Shown one piece after another: positions 15,747 to 25,900 of a stretch of DNA of 39,526 bases. The notes beneath the pieces are model-generated. The model made no database searches and was not told where the DNA came from. It saw only the letters and a list, made by a program, of their open reading frames with translations. The position numbers were made by a program, and so were the translations under genes. The DNA is from Pirellulales bacterium. Its GTDB lineage: Bacteria; Planctomycetota; Planctomycetia; Pirellulales; JADZDJ01. The number at the start of each line of letters is the position of its first letter. Positions within the stretch are counted from its first letter, which is position 1. The stretch spans positions 1-39,526 of the forward strand of contig DATJYL010000026.1 in NCBI GenBank assembly GCA_035499655.1. Direction: 5' to 3'.

Positions 15747-16829
15747 CTACGATTGCAACCGATTGCGGTAGCGTGCGCTGACCCGCTGCAGCAAAGAACG
15801 ATCTTCGGGCGAGAGGCCGTGGATCCCCACTTCCTTGACGCGAATTAACACCTCGTCGACGCGTCGTTCTTCATCGGCTTCAATTTCGCGCATCCGCCGC
15901 TCCTTCATTTCTTGTCGCTGTTGCAGCCAACGGCGCATGGGCCCGGGACCGTGCTGGCGGCGCCGCGTTCCAGACGGCTGCTCCAAACTGGTGAAGCCTT
16001 GCGAAAAATCGTAGCCGAACAGATCATCGTCGGCGTCCTCATCGTCGACCCGCTGCACTTCCTGCTGCGAACTGAAGAACAAAAACAGGGCCATCAGCAC
16101 CAGGGGCAACCACATGGGAATGGCGCGAAACTCGTTCGGCGGGTCGCGTAAAATCAAAGCCAGCAAACACAAGACCAGCGCGGTTAACATGCCACTGCGG
16201 CTTACCGTGCGGATAGCGCCCCGATAACCCATCACGGGCCAGAGCAAACTGCGTAGCGCACGGCCGCCATCCAGCATGGGGGCGGGAATTAAATTCACCA
16301 ACAACAATAGCCAGTTGAACCAAAACGCCATTTTGAGGGCGACGATGCCCAGGGGACCGTTAAGCATTTCATCCGGATAGAGCGGATGCAGCAATATCTC
16401 TCCCAGATTGACCTCCTGAAGCATCAGTGCGGGGCCCAAGGCCAATAGCGCCAAAAAATGGACTAAGGGGCCCGCCGCCGCCACGGCGATTTCGCGGTTC
16501 GGCTCACGCGGCATGTTGGGTAAATGCAGTCCACCCAGTGGGCCAAGCACTACCAAGTCGACACTCCCCCCCAACTGCCGAGCCACCAAGGCATGCGCCA
16601 GTTCGTGTAATACCAGCGAAAACAGAAGCACGGCCGAAGCCAGCAATCCATACACCGAGCCGTCTTCCAACGTGCCCGAGTGCAGCACGTGTTCCACCTC
16701 ACGCAGATGAATCAGCTGCGTGGCGAAGTACATCATTCCGACGAACACCAGCAGCAGCGAAGCGTGTACGTAAACCCGCACGCCTCCCCACAGGCCGCAG
16801 TTCAAACTCCATTGGGAATTGTCGCGCAT
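15747..16829 (-). CDS. Membrane M50 (site-2-type) metalloprotease
   Basis: 360 residues with about six membrane spans. The zinc motif HELAH is in LVLHELAHALVARQLGG, and the third ligand region is LVNLIPAPMLDGGRALRS, the classic M50 arrangement. The C-terminal cytosolic part (residues 265-360) is highly charged (MKERRMREIEADEERRVDE) and ends with GLSPEDRSLLQRVSARYRNR, a short helical domain often attached to rhomboid and M50 proteases. It should cut membrane-embedded substrates. It is divergent from the NUDIX gene, with a 149-bp shared promoter region. Confidence 0.92.
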   Translation of the reverse strand: MRDNSQWSLNCGLWGGVRVYVHASLLLVFVGMMYFATQLIHLREVEHVLHSGTLEDGSVYGLLASAVLLFSLVLHELAHALVARQLGGSVDLVVLGPLGGLHLPNMPREPNREIAVAAAGPLVHFLALLALGPALMLQEVNLGEILLHPLYPDEMLNGPLGIVALKMAFWFNWLLLLVNLIPAPMLDGGRALRSLLWPVMGYRGAIRTVSRSGMLTALVLCLLALILRDPPNEFRAIPMWLPLVLMALFLFFSSQQEVQRVDDEDADDDLFGYDFSQGFTSLEQPSGTRRRQHGPGPMRRWLQQRQEMKERRMREIEADEERRVDEVLIRVKEVGIHGLSPEDRSLLQRVSARYRNRLQS

Positions 16830-16899
16830 CGTAGCAGTTCCGGCCGCAACCCTTGGTGCTCAACCGCCCGAATCGTTATCTTAACATCCGCCACCGCTA

Positions 16900-16924
16900 C
16901 TGGCAATAAATTCGCTATTGCTAG
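16900..16924. promoter_or_regulatory. Inverted repeat in the divergent M50/NUDIX promoter region
   Basis: CTGGCAATA and TATTGCTAG (one mismatch) are separated by 7 bp in the middle of the 149-bp divergent intergenic region. It could be an operator shared by both genes; no experimental family is recognised. Confidence 0.35.
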
Positions 16925-16978
16925 CGGTCGATAAAGCAACGCAAACCACCATCCCGGGCGATCTAAGGAGTTCAAATT

Positions 16979-17500
16979 GTGAACGAACCGCGAGAATTAT
17001 TGTTGCAAGCCCGACGATTTCAGGTCGTGCGGATCGCCCATCAAGTGCCGGACGGCACGCTCCACAATCACGAGGTGGTGTTACACCCCGGCGCCGTGGT
17101 AATTCTGCCCTTGGTCGGCCCGGATCGGGTTTGCCTGATAGAAAATTACCGGGTAGCGGTGGGACAAACGTTGTGGGAGTTGCCGGCCGGAACGTTGGAA
17201 CCCGACGAAGACCCTGCCGAAACCGCAGCACGCGAACTCATCGAAGAAACCGGTTACCGGGCTGGTAAAATAGAAAAGCTGACTGAGTTCTTCATGTCGC
17301 CGGGCATTTTGTGTGAGCGGATGCACTTGTTTCTGGCGACCGATTTGCGGCCCGGCTCGGCCGCGCCGGAAGCGGGCGAGGAGATCCAAACCCACGTCAT
17401 GGGCTTGGACCAAGCATTGGCCAAGTGTGACAGCGGCCAAGTGCAAGACGCCAAAACCCTGGCCGGCCTGCTTTGGTACGACCGCCTAAGGCGGAAATGA
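16979..17500 (+). CDS. NUDIX hydrolase, ADP-ribose pyrophosphatase-like
   Basis: 173 residues from GTG 16979, with AAGGAG 8 nt upstream. The Nudix box is complete (GTLEPDEDPAETAAREL then IEETGY; GX5EX7REUXEEXGU), and the following EFFMSPGILCERMHLFLA is typical of ADP-ribose/ADP-sugar pyrophosphatases (NudF-like). It likely hydrolyses ADP-ribose or related nucleoside diphosphates using magnesium. Its stop codon TGA is the first TGA of a TGACCAA heptamer array. It converges on smpB. Confidence 0.9.
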   Translation: MNEPRELLLQARRFQVVRIAHQVPDGTLHNHEVVLHPGAVVILPLVGPDRVCLIENYRVAVGQTLWELPAGTLEPDEDPAETAARELIEETGYRAGKIEKLTEFFMSPGILCERMHLFLATDLRPGSAAPEAGEEIQTHVMGLDQALAKCDSGQVQDAKTLAGLLWYDRLRRK

Positions 17501-17617
17501 CCAATGACCAAGCACCAATGACCAATGAGGGAATGACCAAAGCGGACAAATTCTGCTTGCCTGCTTTCATTGGTCATTGGTCCCGGCGCGCCGGGATGGA
17601 CATTGGTCATTCTCGCT
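17495..17617. repeat. Inverted TGACCAA heptamer array between NUDIX and smpB
   Basis: Units of AATGACC/CCAATGA run rightwards from 17495 to about 17540, and units of TTGGTCA run from 17567 to 17617, so the two halves are inverted and can form a long imperfect hairpin. A copy of the 16-bp palindrome interrupts the right half. The first unit supplies the NUDIX stop codon. Confidence 0.8.
17581..17596. repeat. 16-bp perfect palindrome, copy 2 of 3
   Basis: TCCCGGCGCGCCGGGA directly inside a TTGGTCA heptamer run; left flank CATTGG, right flank TGGACATTGG. Confidence 0.9.
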
Positions 17618-18124
17618 TCATCCGCGCCGCATGGCCCGTTGAATATCGCGCTGGGCCGATTTGTTTTTCAGCACTTCGCGTTTGTCATGCAGCTTGCGTC
17701 CCTTGCAGAGCCCCAGCAGCACTTTTGCCCGGCCTTCGGTGAAATACATTTTGAGGGGAATCAGGGTCAGGCCTTTTTGGGTTGCCCGGGCGGCAAAGTT
17801 TTTGATTTCGCGGCGGTGGAGCAGCAACTTTCGCGGGCGTTTTGGGAGGTGATTTTGCCGATTGGCTTGCACGTACTCGGGAATATCGCAGCCCATGAGC
17901 CAGAGCTCGTTTTTTTGCAGCCGGGCATAGGCTTCTTCCAGCGACATCCGGCCGGCGCGCAGACTTTTCACCTCGCTGCCGACGAGCATGATGCCGCACT
18001 CCAGCGTTTCCAGCACGTCGTACTCGTGCCGTGCTTTGCGATTTTGCGCGATGAGCCGCTCGTTGTCGTGCTCTTTATCGGCGGCGGGTTTTTTGCCGCC
18101 TTTTTTGGAAGGTTTTTTTGCCGT
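17618..18124 (-). CDS. smpB: SsrA-binding protein SmpB, apparent ACG start
   Basis: SmpB binds tmRNA and brings it to stalled ribosomes. The frame holds the family core: NRKARHEY, VLETLECGIMLVGSEVKSLR, SLEEAYARLQKNELWL, then HRREIKNFAARATQKGLTLI and a basic tail (KGRKLHDKREVLKN). The first ATG/GTG-type codon, GTG 18016, would remove the conserved NRKARHEY segment. Upstream the frame stays open, with a Lys-rich leader reading AKKPSKKGGKKP. An AGGAG site (18132-18136) lies 7 nt before an ACG codon at 18122-18124, exactly where family members have Met. No ATG, GTG, TTG or CTG exists in frame in that stretch. With ACG the protein is 168 residues. Either ACG is used or the base is an error. Confidence 0.88.
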   Translation of the reverse strand, partial: TAKKPSKKGGKKPAADKEHDNERLIAQNRKARHEYDVLETLECGIMLVGSEVKSLRAGRMSLEEAYARLQKNELWLMGCDIPEYVQANRQNHLPKRPRKLLLHRREIKNFAARATQKGLTLIPLKMYFTEGRAKVLLGLCKGRKLHDKREVLKNKSAQRDIQRAMRRG

Positions 18125-18228
18125 GACCGTGCTCCTATGCTTCGCGATGAACTGTGTGCGGCGGCCGAATCCGCTTTCCCTGCCGCCGGACGACTGCTAC
18201 AGTTAACTGTCCCCACCCGATTCTTACC

Positions 18229-19167
18229 ATGCAACTGGTCATACTCAATCCCTCAGCCAGTCCAGCCGCTGCCGATTCCGGCGCTGTCCATTCGACCACG
18301 GGCCCGCGACTGCCGCCGTGGCTGAAAAGAAATTTGCCCACGGGGGGCGGATTGCAGTTTACCTCACGGCTGATCGACGATCTGCGCCTGGAAACGGTTT
18401 GCGAAAGCGCCAAGTGTCCCAACCGCCTGGAATGCTGGTCGCAAAAGACAGCCACGTTCATGATTTTGGGGAATGTCTGCACACGCCCCTGCGGGTTTTG
18501 CTCCGTGCCCAAGGGCAAGACGGAAGCCTTGGAACTAGACGAACCCGAGCGCGTGGCCGAAGCCGCGGCTCGGTTGGGTTTGAAGCATGTGGTCATCACC
18601 TCGGTGACCCGCGACGATTTGCCCGACGGCGGCGCCGACCATTTTTACCATTGCGTGTTGGCGGTCCGGGAGCGAACGGGCGCGGCGGTGGAAGTTCTGA
18701 CCCCCGATTTTCTGGGCAAGCCTGGCGCTTTGCAGCGCGTGATGCAAGCGCGGCCCGAAGTGTTCAATCACAACACAGAAACCGTGCCCCGGCTGTACCG
18801 CACGGTGCGCGGCCGTAAAAGCGAATACCGCTGGACGCTGCAACTTTTGCGCGATGCCAAGCGAATCGATTCGCAGGTCAAAACGAAAAGCGGCCTGATG
18901 CTGGGTTTGGGCGAAACCCAGGAAGAGTTGCACGACGTGCTGGCCGATTTGCTGGACGCCGGCTGCGACATGCTCACGCTGGGCCAATATCTGCAGCCCA
19001 CGCCGCTGCACTTGCCCGTGGTGCGTTATGTGCCGCCTGCGGAGTTCGACGAACTGGGCCGCGCCGCCAAAGCCATGGGATTCCGCCGCGTGGCCAGCGG
19101 ACCGTTTGTCCGCTCCAGCTACCACGCCGGAGAAATGAATGTCGAATGTCTAAAGAATGACCAATGA
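18229..19167 (+). CDS. lipA: Lipoyl synthase LipA
   Basis: 312 residues from ATG 18229. Both iron-sulfur cluster motifs are present: CESAKCPNRLECW for the auxiliary cluster and CTRPCGFCSV (CX3CX2C) for the radical-SAM cluster. The substrate region (VFNHNTETVPRLYRTVRG), SGLMLGLGET and C-terminal RSSYHAGE, with its cluster-ligating Ser, follow. The enzyme inserts two sulfurs into octanoyl chains on lipoyl-dependent proteins. The last residues KNDQ and the stop codon are encoded by a TGACCAA heptamer, the same ending as HemG at 28756. lipB is not in the window. Confidence 0.96.
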   Translation: MQLVILNPSASPAAADSGAVHSTTGPRLPPWLKRNLPTGGGLQFTSRLIDDLRLETVCESAKCPNRLECWSQKTATFMILGNVCTRPCGFCSVPKGKTEALELDEPERVAEAAARLGLKHVVITSVTRDDLPDGGADHFYHCVLAVRERTGAAVEVLTPDFLGKPGALQRVMQARPEVFNHNTETVPRLYRTVRGRKSEYRWTLQLLRDAKRIDSQVKTKSGLMLGLGETQEELHDVLADLLDAGCDMLTLGQYLQPTPLHLPVVRYVPPAEFDELGRAAKAMGFRRVASGPFVRSSYHAGEMNVECLKNDQ

Positions 19168-19201
19168 CCATCCCGGCGCGCCGGGATGGTCATTGGTCAT
19201 T
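19156..19201. repeat. 46-bp perfect palindrome: heptamer arms around the 16-bp palindrome
   Basis: Left arm AATGACCAATGACCA, centre TCCCGGCGCGCCGGGA (copy 3, 19171-19186), right arm TGGTCATTGGTCATT: all 46 bp are self-complementary. It includes the lipA stop codon and lies between convergent lipA and the CBM9-like gene, so a two-way terminator or cruciform is possible. Further heptamers (TAATGTC) extend to 19220 and supply the stop of the opposing gene. Confidence 0.9.
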
Positions 19202-19217
19202 TATTCGACATTAGACA

Positions 19218-19883
19218 TTAGTCACATTGGTTCGTGACCAGTTCCAGCGTGCCCCAGGTGCTGGGGTCTTCCTTGTAGGGCAGCGTCGGCGGGCAGCAGA
19301 AAGTGTGTTCGCCGATTTCTCGGTCGATCACGGCCCAGTGAAAACCGAGCTTCGGATGTTCGGCCGGATCGAATCCGGTCAGGGCCGCCGCCGGAATGGC
19401 AATATCCAGGCGATATCCGTCGTTCAGCTTGTGGCACACTGCGCCCAGTGAATCGCGCACCAGCGGCTTGGGATTTTCGCGGGACCGGTTGATGGCGATG
19501 AGTTCCGCGATGGGCTGGGCCTGTTGATATCCGCCGCCGGTGGGCAAAAACACGAACTGATGGCAGAAGCGGCTGGCGCGGTGAATGTTGTGCGTATCGC
19601 GGGTGTCGATCCAGAGATACACGCCGTCGCTGTCGTCGATGCGGCTTTCGCGGCACCAGGGCGGCTGCTTCTTTCCCTGCACGGCAACCGAAAATGCCAG
19701 CCCCTGCTCGCTCCAAGCGGCCCGCACTTGCACGCGCTGCGGTGCATCGTCCAGCTCCGCGAAATTGGGCAGCAGATACTCATCCTCCAAAGTCACTCCC
19801 TTGGGCGTCCACAGCTTCGCCGCCTGCCGGCACGGCACGGCCAAGCGAAACAAAAAACTCGGGGGCAGAAGTTGGTGAGGCAT
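19218..19883 (-). CDS. CBM9-like carbohydrate-binding domain protein
   Basis: 221 residues from ATG 19883. The core resembles the family 9-like/DOMON beta sandwich used for sugar or haem binding: VRAAWSEQGLAFSVAVQGK, SDGVYLWIDTRDTHNIHRAS, RFCHQFVFLPTGGG, YRLDIAIPAAALTGFDP and LGFHWAVIDREIGEHTF. No signal peptide is evident, so it may act in the cytosol or reach the envelope another way. A longer start (19907) would add residues encoded by a heptamer-like stretch and is less likely. Its stop codon lies in a TAATGTC heptamer run. Function beyond ligand binding is unknown. Confidence 0.75.
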   Translation of the reverse strand: MPHQLLPPSFLFRLAVPCRQAAKLWTPKGVTLEDEYLLPNFAELDDAPQRVQVRAAWSEQGLAFSVAVQGKKQPPWCRESRIDDSDGVYLWIDTRDTHNIHRASRFCHQFVFLPTGGGYQQAQPIAELIAINRSRENPKPLVRDSLGAVCHKLNDGYRLDIAIPAAALTGFDPAEHPKLGFHWAVIDREIGEHTFCCPPTLPYKEDPSTWGTLELVTNQCD

Positions 19884-19953
19884 GTGAGAGGTGAGGGGTG
19901 AATTCATGAATCGTAAATGACAAACGTTACTAGCCGGCGGCTATTTGCAACCA

Positions 19954-22900
19954 CTACTCACTCGCCGCCAACTGCTTCTTCCGAAACAGTGGCCGGCCAT
20001 TTTCCTCGGCGGCTTCAATCGTGGCCGCATGTTCCCGCAAAAAGGCCGCTAAATCGCCCCGGTGTAAATGGTCCGAGCTTGTAAACCGCAACTTCATGAC
20101 GTCCACGTCCGTACGGGCAGCTTCAAATTCCGGCTCGGTTCCCAAATCCGCAATCCGCCCCAGCGCAAAGCGCCCCTTAGGACCCGCCAGCGACAATTCC
20201 ACGGCCGCCAATTTTTTGGTCCACACCCGGGCCCACGGCTCGCGCTGCCCTGGCAACAGCAAATTGATCACCTGGCTGTGGTTCCACAAGGCTTGTGCTT
20301 GCGGGGCTGCGGCCAGGAGCATTTCCAACAGTTCTTCCAGCACTTCGGCTTCCCAGGCAATTTTTTTGCCTGGCGGGAAACCCTTTCGCAGCAGATGCCA
20401 CTTGCGGCCCAGCACCGTCCAGGGCATGACCGATTCCGGGTCTTGCTGGGCCCGCTGCGTAATTTTTTTGAAGCCCGCCACCGCCTGCTCGATAAATTCC
20501 CAGAAATGCTGGTGATCGATTTCGTCCAGGGCGTGAACCTTCAATTCCACTTCCTGCCACGGCCCGCGCAGCGTGCGAATTTTCACACGCCGGTCGGTAC
20601 CGTACACGGGCAGTTCGTGAAGTTCGTTCAGCGGCTTCATGCCGAGCCGCGAAATCAACTGGTCGCGGTTGAACGTCGCCTTAGCCATTCGAAATTTCAA
20701 CTTCAACAGCCATTGCTCGCCGGTGATGGCGTGGAGAAACCAGCCGTCTGTTTTTTTGGGGGCGGCGATTTCGACCACGCTGCGGTCGTTCCAGTTTGTG
20801 GGGCTAAACTCGCCGAGTTCTTGAATGCGATCGACCACTTGCTCCAAAATTTTGCCATCCCAGCGGCAGGGTTCGCCGTTGCGGCCCACGCGGTCGACCG
20901 TGTGCCAGCGCGGGCCATCGGCTTCCCACGGCATTTTGGTTTGCTCGCCGACGGCGGCAATTTCCAAATCGCCTTTTCGCTGGGCTTGGGCGGCGGCGAA
21001 ATCGTGCGGCTTGCGTTCTTCATGCGGCCCGGCGGCCAACACCGGGGCGAGCGCGGCGGCGGTGTGAGAGGCAAAAGCAGAAGGCTGAAGGCTGAAGGCA
21101 GAATTTGCGTTGTCGTTTGCTCGCTTGGCCGCTTGAATCTTCCCCTTCTGCTTTCTGCTTTCTGCCTTCTGCGTTTGTATGATTTCCTCCGGCGTCCCCT
21201 CGGCCACGACCTGTCCGCCGCCGGCGCCGGCTTCGGGACCCAAATCGATGACCCAATCGGCGGTTTTGACGACATCCAAATTATGCTCGATCACGATGAC
21301 CGTGTTGCCCAAATCGACCAGCCGCTGCAGCACATCGAGCAACTTGCGAATGTCGTCAAAATGCAGCCCCGTGGTCGGCTCGTCGAGCACGTACAGCGTG
21401 CGGCCCGTGTCAGGCCGGGCCAACTCGGCAGCCAACTTTACGCGCTGGGCCTCGCCGCCGGAAAGCGTATGGGCCGGTTGCCCCAGCCGCACGTAATCCA
21501 GCCCCACGTCGCACAGCGTTTGTAAAATGCGGCGGATTTTCGGAATGTTCTCGAACAATTTGAGAGCCCGGCCGCAGGACATTTCCAGCACGTCGGCAAT
21601 CGATTGCCCATGATACGTCACCGCCAGCGTTTCCGGATTGTAGCGCCGGCCGCGGCAGGTATCGCATTGCACCCACACGTCGGGCAAAAAGTGCATTTCG
21701 ATGCACAACTCGCCGTTGCCTTCGCACGCTTCGCACCGGCCGCCGGGCGCATTGAAGCTGAACCGCCGCGGCGTGTAACCCCGCACTTTGGCCTCGGGCA
21801 ATTGCGAAAACAATTGGCGAATTAAATCGAACATGCCAGTGTATGTGGCCGGATTGCTGGTCGGCGTGTTCCCGAGCGGCTGTTGATCGACCTGGATGAT
21901 TTTGTTGATGTACTCGATGCCGCGGATTTCGTCGTGCAGGCCGGGAATTTCGCCCGCCCGATGGAGCGTGCGCGCCAGCGACTTGCAGAGCACATCTTCG
22001 ATGAGCGAACTTTTGCCCGAGCCGCTGACGCCGGTGATGGCCGTGAGTGTGCCCAGCGGAATGCGGACCGTCAGGTTGCGCAGGTTGTTGTGCCGCGCGC
22101 CGACGATGCTGAGATAATTGATCGGTTCCGCGCTCGTGTTGACTTCACTACCGCCCTGCGCCCGGTCGACACCCGTCGACCGTGCTCGGTTGCTCCTTGC
22201 GGCTAAACGGCGGTTTGTCGGGACGGGAATTGATTTTTTGCCGCTCAAATAGGGCCCGGTCACTGAGCTGCGGCTTTTGCTCACCTCGGCCGGCGTGCCG
22301 TGGGCCACGATTTGCCCACCGAATTCGCCGGCCGCGGGACCGAAATCGAGCAGCCGATCGGCGCTGGCCACGACTTCTTTATCGTGCTCCACCACCAGCA
22401 GCGTGTTTCCCAGATCGCGAAGTTTTTGCAGCGCGCTGAGCAGGCGGCGATTGTCGCGCGGATGCAGGCCGATGGTCGGTTCATCAAGCACGTACAGCAC
22501 GCCGCACAGCCCGCTGCCGACCTGGCTGGCCAAGCGAATCCGCTGCGCTTCGCCGCCGGAAAGCGTGGGCGCCTGGCGACCGAGCGTGAGATATTCCAGT
22601 CCCACGTCGATTAAAAATTGCAAGCGGTTGCAAATTTCGCGGAGCAAATCGCCGGCGATTTTTTTCTCGCTGCCCGTCGGCTTCCAGGCGGAGAAATCGG
22701 CCAGCAATTGATCGAGCGGTTGGCGGCACAGCTCGCCGATGGTTTGATCGCGCAGCCGCACGGCCCCGGCCAGTTGGTTCAAGCGACTGCCGCCGCACAC
22801 CGAGCATTCCACTTCGTCGACCAAATGATCCAACTGCCCACGCATGGTCGGCGATAACCGCGCGGCTTCCTCCAGCGCCGGGTAGAGGCCTTTGTATTGA

Positions 22901-25900
22901 AAACGAAACAGCGGCTGTTCTGGAGCGCCCGCGCTCGCCTGTCGGCTCGCGGCTAAACTTTTCTCTGCCTGCGGCCCGCCGTCTTCTGCCTTCTGCCTTC
23001 TGCTTTCTGCCTTCTGCTCTCCTCTCACCTCAATCCAATCTTCCCCCGCGCCGTGCATGACGATTCGCCGCTCGCGGCTGGTGAGTTGATCGAATGGCAC
23101 GTCGGTGCGCAGCCCCGTCTGAGCGGCCAGCGCGGCTAGCATCTGCTTAAATAGCGGCCGGCTCACTTCCGTCCACAGGGCAATCGCGCCGTCGGCCAGT
23201 GAAATTTTTGGATCGCGGATCAAAGCCGCCGGATTGGCCCCCAACTGCGTCCCCAAGCCTTCGCACTCTTTACACCAGCCGAGCGGACTGTTGAACGAAA
23301 AGCTGTGCGGCGTGAGCGGCTCGAAGCTGCGGCCGCACTTGTCGCAGGCAAAATGCTGACTGTGAACTTCCGTCGGCCAGCGCTGCTCCTGCACGCCATC
23401 GACCGGGAAGCAAATGTGCAGCACGCCTTTACCCAGCGACAACGCCGTTTCCACGCTGCTGGCAATCCGGCTACGAGCGTCACTGCCGGGCCGAACCGTG
23501 ATGCGGTCGACAATCACTTCCACCGCATGCTTGCGGCGGCGGTCAATCGTCGGCGGGGCATCGACGGTGAATGTTTCGCCATCGACCCGCATTCGCTGAT
23601 AGCCCTGCGAACGGATTTCGTCCCACAGCGTTTCGTATTTTTCGCCGACGCGAATGTCCAGCGGGGCCATTAAATACAGTTTGGTGCCCGGCTGCTCGGC
23701 TATGATTTTTTCGATAATTTCGTCCGACGATTGCGTGCCGATGGGGACATCGCACGCCGGACAATACGGCTTGCCCAGCCGGGTGAGCAGCACCCGCAGG
23801 TAATCGTAAATTTCGGTCACGGTGCCGACCGTGGAGCGCGGCGTGTGGCCAAGATTTTTCTGCTCGATGGCAATCGCCGGCGACAACCCCTCGATATGCT
23901 CCAGCTTGGGCTTTTGCATTTGGCCGACGAACTGCCGGGCGTATGCGCTCAAACTTTCCACGTACCGCCGCTGGCCTTCGGCATAAATGGTGTCCATGGC
24001 CAGCGAACTTTTGCCGGAACCGCTTAGCCCGCAGCAGACGGTCATTTGATCGCGTGGGATTTCGACATCGATGCCTTTCAGATTATGTTGCCAGGCCCCG
24101 CGGACCCGGATGGTTTGCTCGCCGAAAATTTCGCCGGCGGATTTTTTGCTCTTACGAGATTTTGGATGAGCCGCAGCGTCGGCAACGCTAGTTTCGCCAT
24201 GCAAGATTGGCCGCAGCGCGACGGCAGTGTGCGAGGCGCTCGGTTCAATTACACTACCGCCCTGCGCTCGGTCGACGCCCGTCGACTGTGCTCGGTTGCT
24301 CCTCGCGGCTAAACGGTTGTCCTTCTCACTGACCACTTCCTCCGGCGTGCCGACGGCCACCACTTCGCCGCCGCCAGCGCCGCCTTCGGGCCCCATATCG
24401 ATAATCCAATCGGCGGTTTTAATCACGTCCAAATTATGTTCGATCACAATCACCGTGTTGCCCAAATCGACCAGGTCGTGCAGCACTTTCAGCAGCATTT
24501 GGATGTCGGCAAAGTGCAAGCCGGTTGTCGGTTCGTCGAGCAAATACAGCGTGCGGCCTGTGCTGCGCTTGACGAGTTCGCGGGCCAGTTTGATGCGTTG
24601 CGCCTCGCCGCCAGAGAGCGTGGGCGAGGCTTGCCCTAGCTTCAAATAATCCAGCCCCACGTCGTGCAACGTTTGCAGTTTGCGGCGGATATCGGGCACG
24701 TTTTCGAAATGCGCCAACGCTTCCTGCACGTCCATTTCGAGCACTTCGGCTATGCTCTTCCCCTTGAACTTCAACTGCAGCGTCTCGCGGTTGAAGCGGT
24801 GCCCATTGCACACCGGGCAAGTCACCCACACGTCGGCCAGAAAATCCATTTCCAGCCGGTTGGAGCCGTTCCCTTCGCAGGCCTCACACCGGCCGCCGCT
24901 TACGTTGAAACTGAAGCGCCCCGGCTTATACCCGCGGGCTTTCGATTCCGGCAGCTTGGCGAACAAATCGCGAATGTCGTCGGCCAGCTTGATGTACGTG
25001 GCCGGGTTGGAGCGCGGCGTGCGACCGATGGGGGATTGATCGATGGCGATGAGTTTGTCGAGGTGTTCCAAACCTTCGATGCGATCGTGCGCTCCCGGAT
25101 TGCCGAGGCCGCCGTTCAAATCGCGATTGAGCGCTTCGGCCAGAATATCGCTGGCCAGCGAGCTTTTGCCGGAGCCGCTGACGCCGGTCACGCAGACCAG
25201 CGCGCCGAGCGGAATTTCGACCGTGATGTTTTTGAGATTGTTGTGGCGGGCGCCGACAATGCGGAGGTGATTTTCACCTGGTGCTGAGCTTCCCTTCCGA
25301 TTAGCTGCTAAACCGCTAGCGGACTTCGCACCGTTGCCATTTGCGCCCAATCCATTCAAATTGATTCGGCGTTGTGACGGAATTTCAATCTTCCGCGTGC
25401 CGTTCAAAAACTGCCCGGTCACGCTGCGCTCGGTGTTGATAATCTTTTCGAGCGGGCCGGCGGCGACTAGTTCGCCGCCGCGCACGCCGGGGCCAGGGCC
25501 GAAATCGATGATCGTGTCGGCCGCCCGCATCGTGTCTTCATCGTGTTCGACCACGACGACGGTATTCCCCTTGTCGCGCAACTGATGCAGCGTATCGAGC
25601 AGCTTTTGATTGTCGCGTGGATGCAAACCGATCGAGGGTTCGTCGAGAATGTACAGCACGCCGACCAGCCCGCAGCCGACTTGGCCGGCCAGACGAATGC
25701 GCTGCGTTTCGCCGCCGGACAGCGTGGGGGCCGTGCGATCCAGCGACAGATAATCGAGCCCCACGTTGACCAAAAATCCCAGCCGCCCGCGAATTTCTTT
25801 CACCGCTTCTTCGGCAATTTTGCGGGCCGTGTCGTCCAAAATCAGCTCGCTGAAAAACTCGGCGGCGTCGCTGACCGCCAGGTTGCACACTTCCGGCAGG

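Noticed and set aside
20068-21525. 485-codon open frame on the plus strand opposite uvrA
   Set aside because: It lies antisense to clearly conserved UvrA sequence and its composition (His/Arg/Gln-rich, no domain) is typical of the reverse strand of GC-rich genes.
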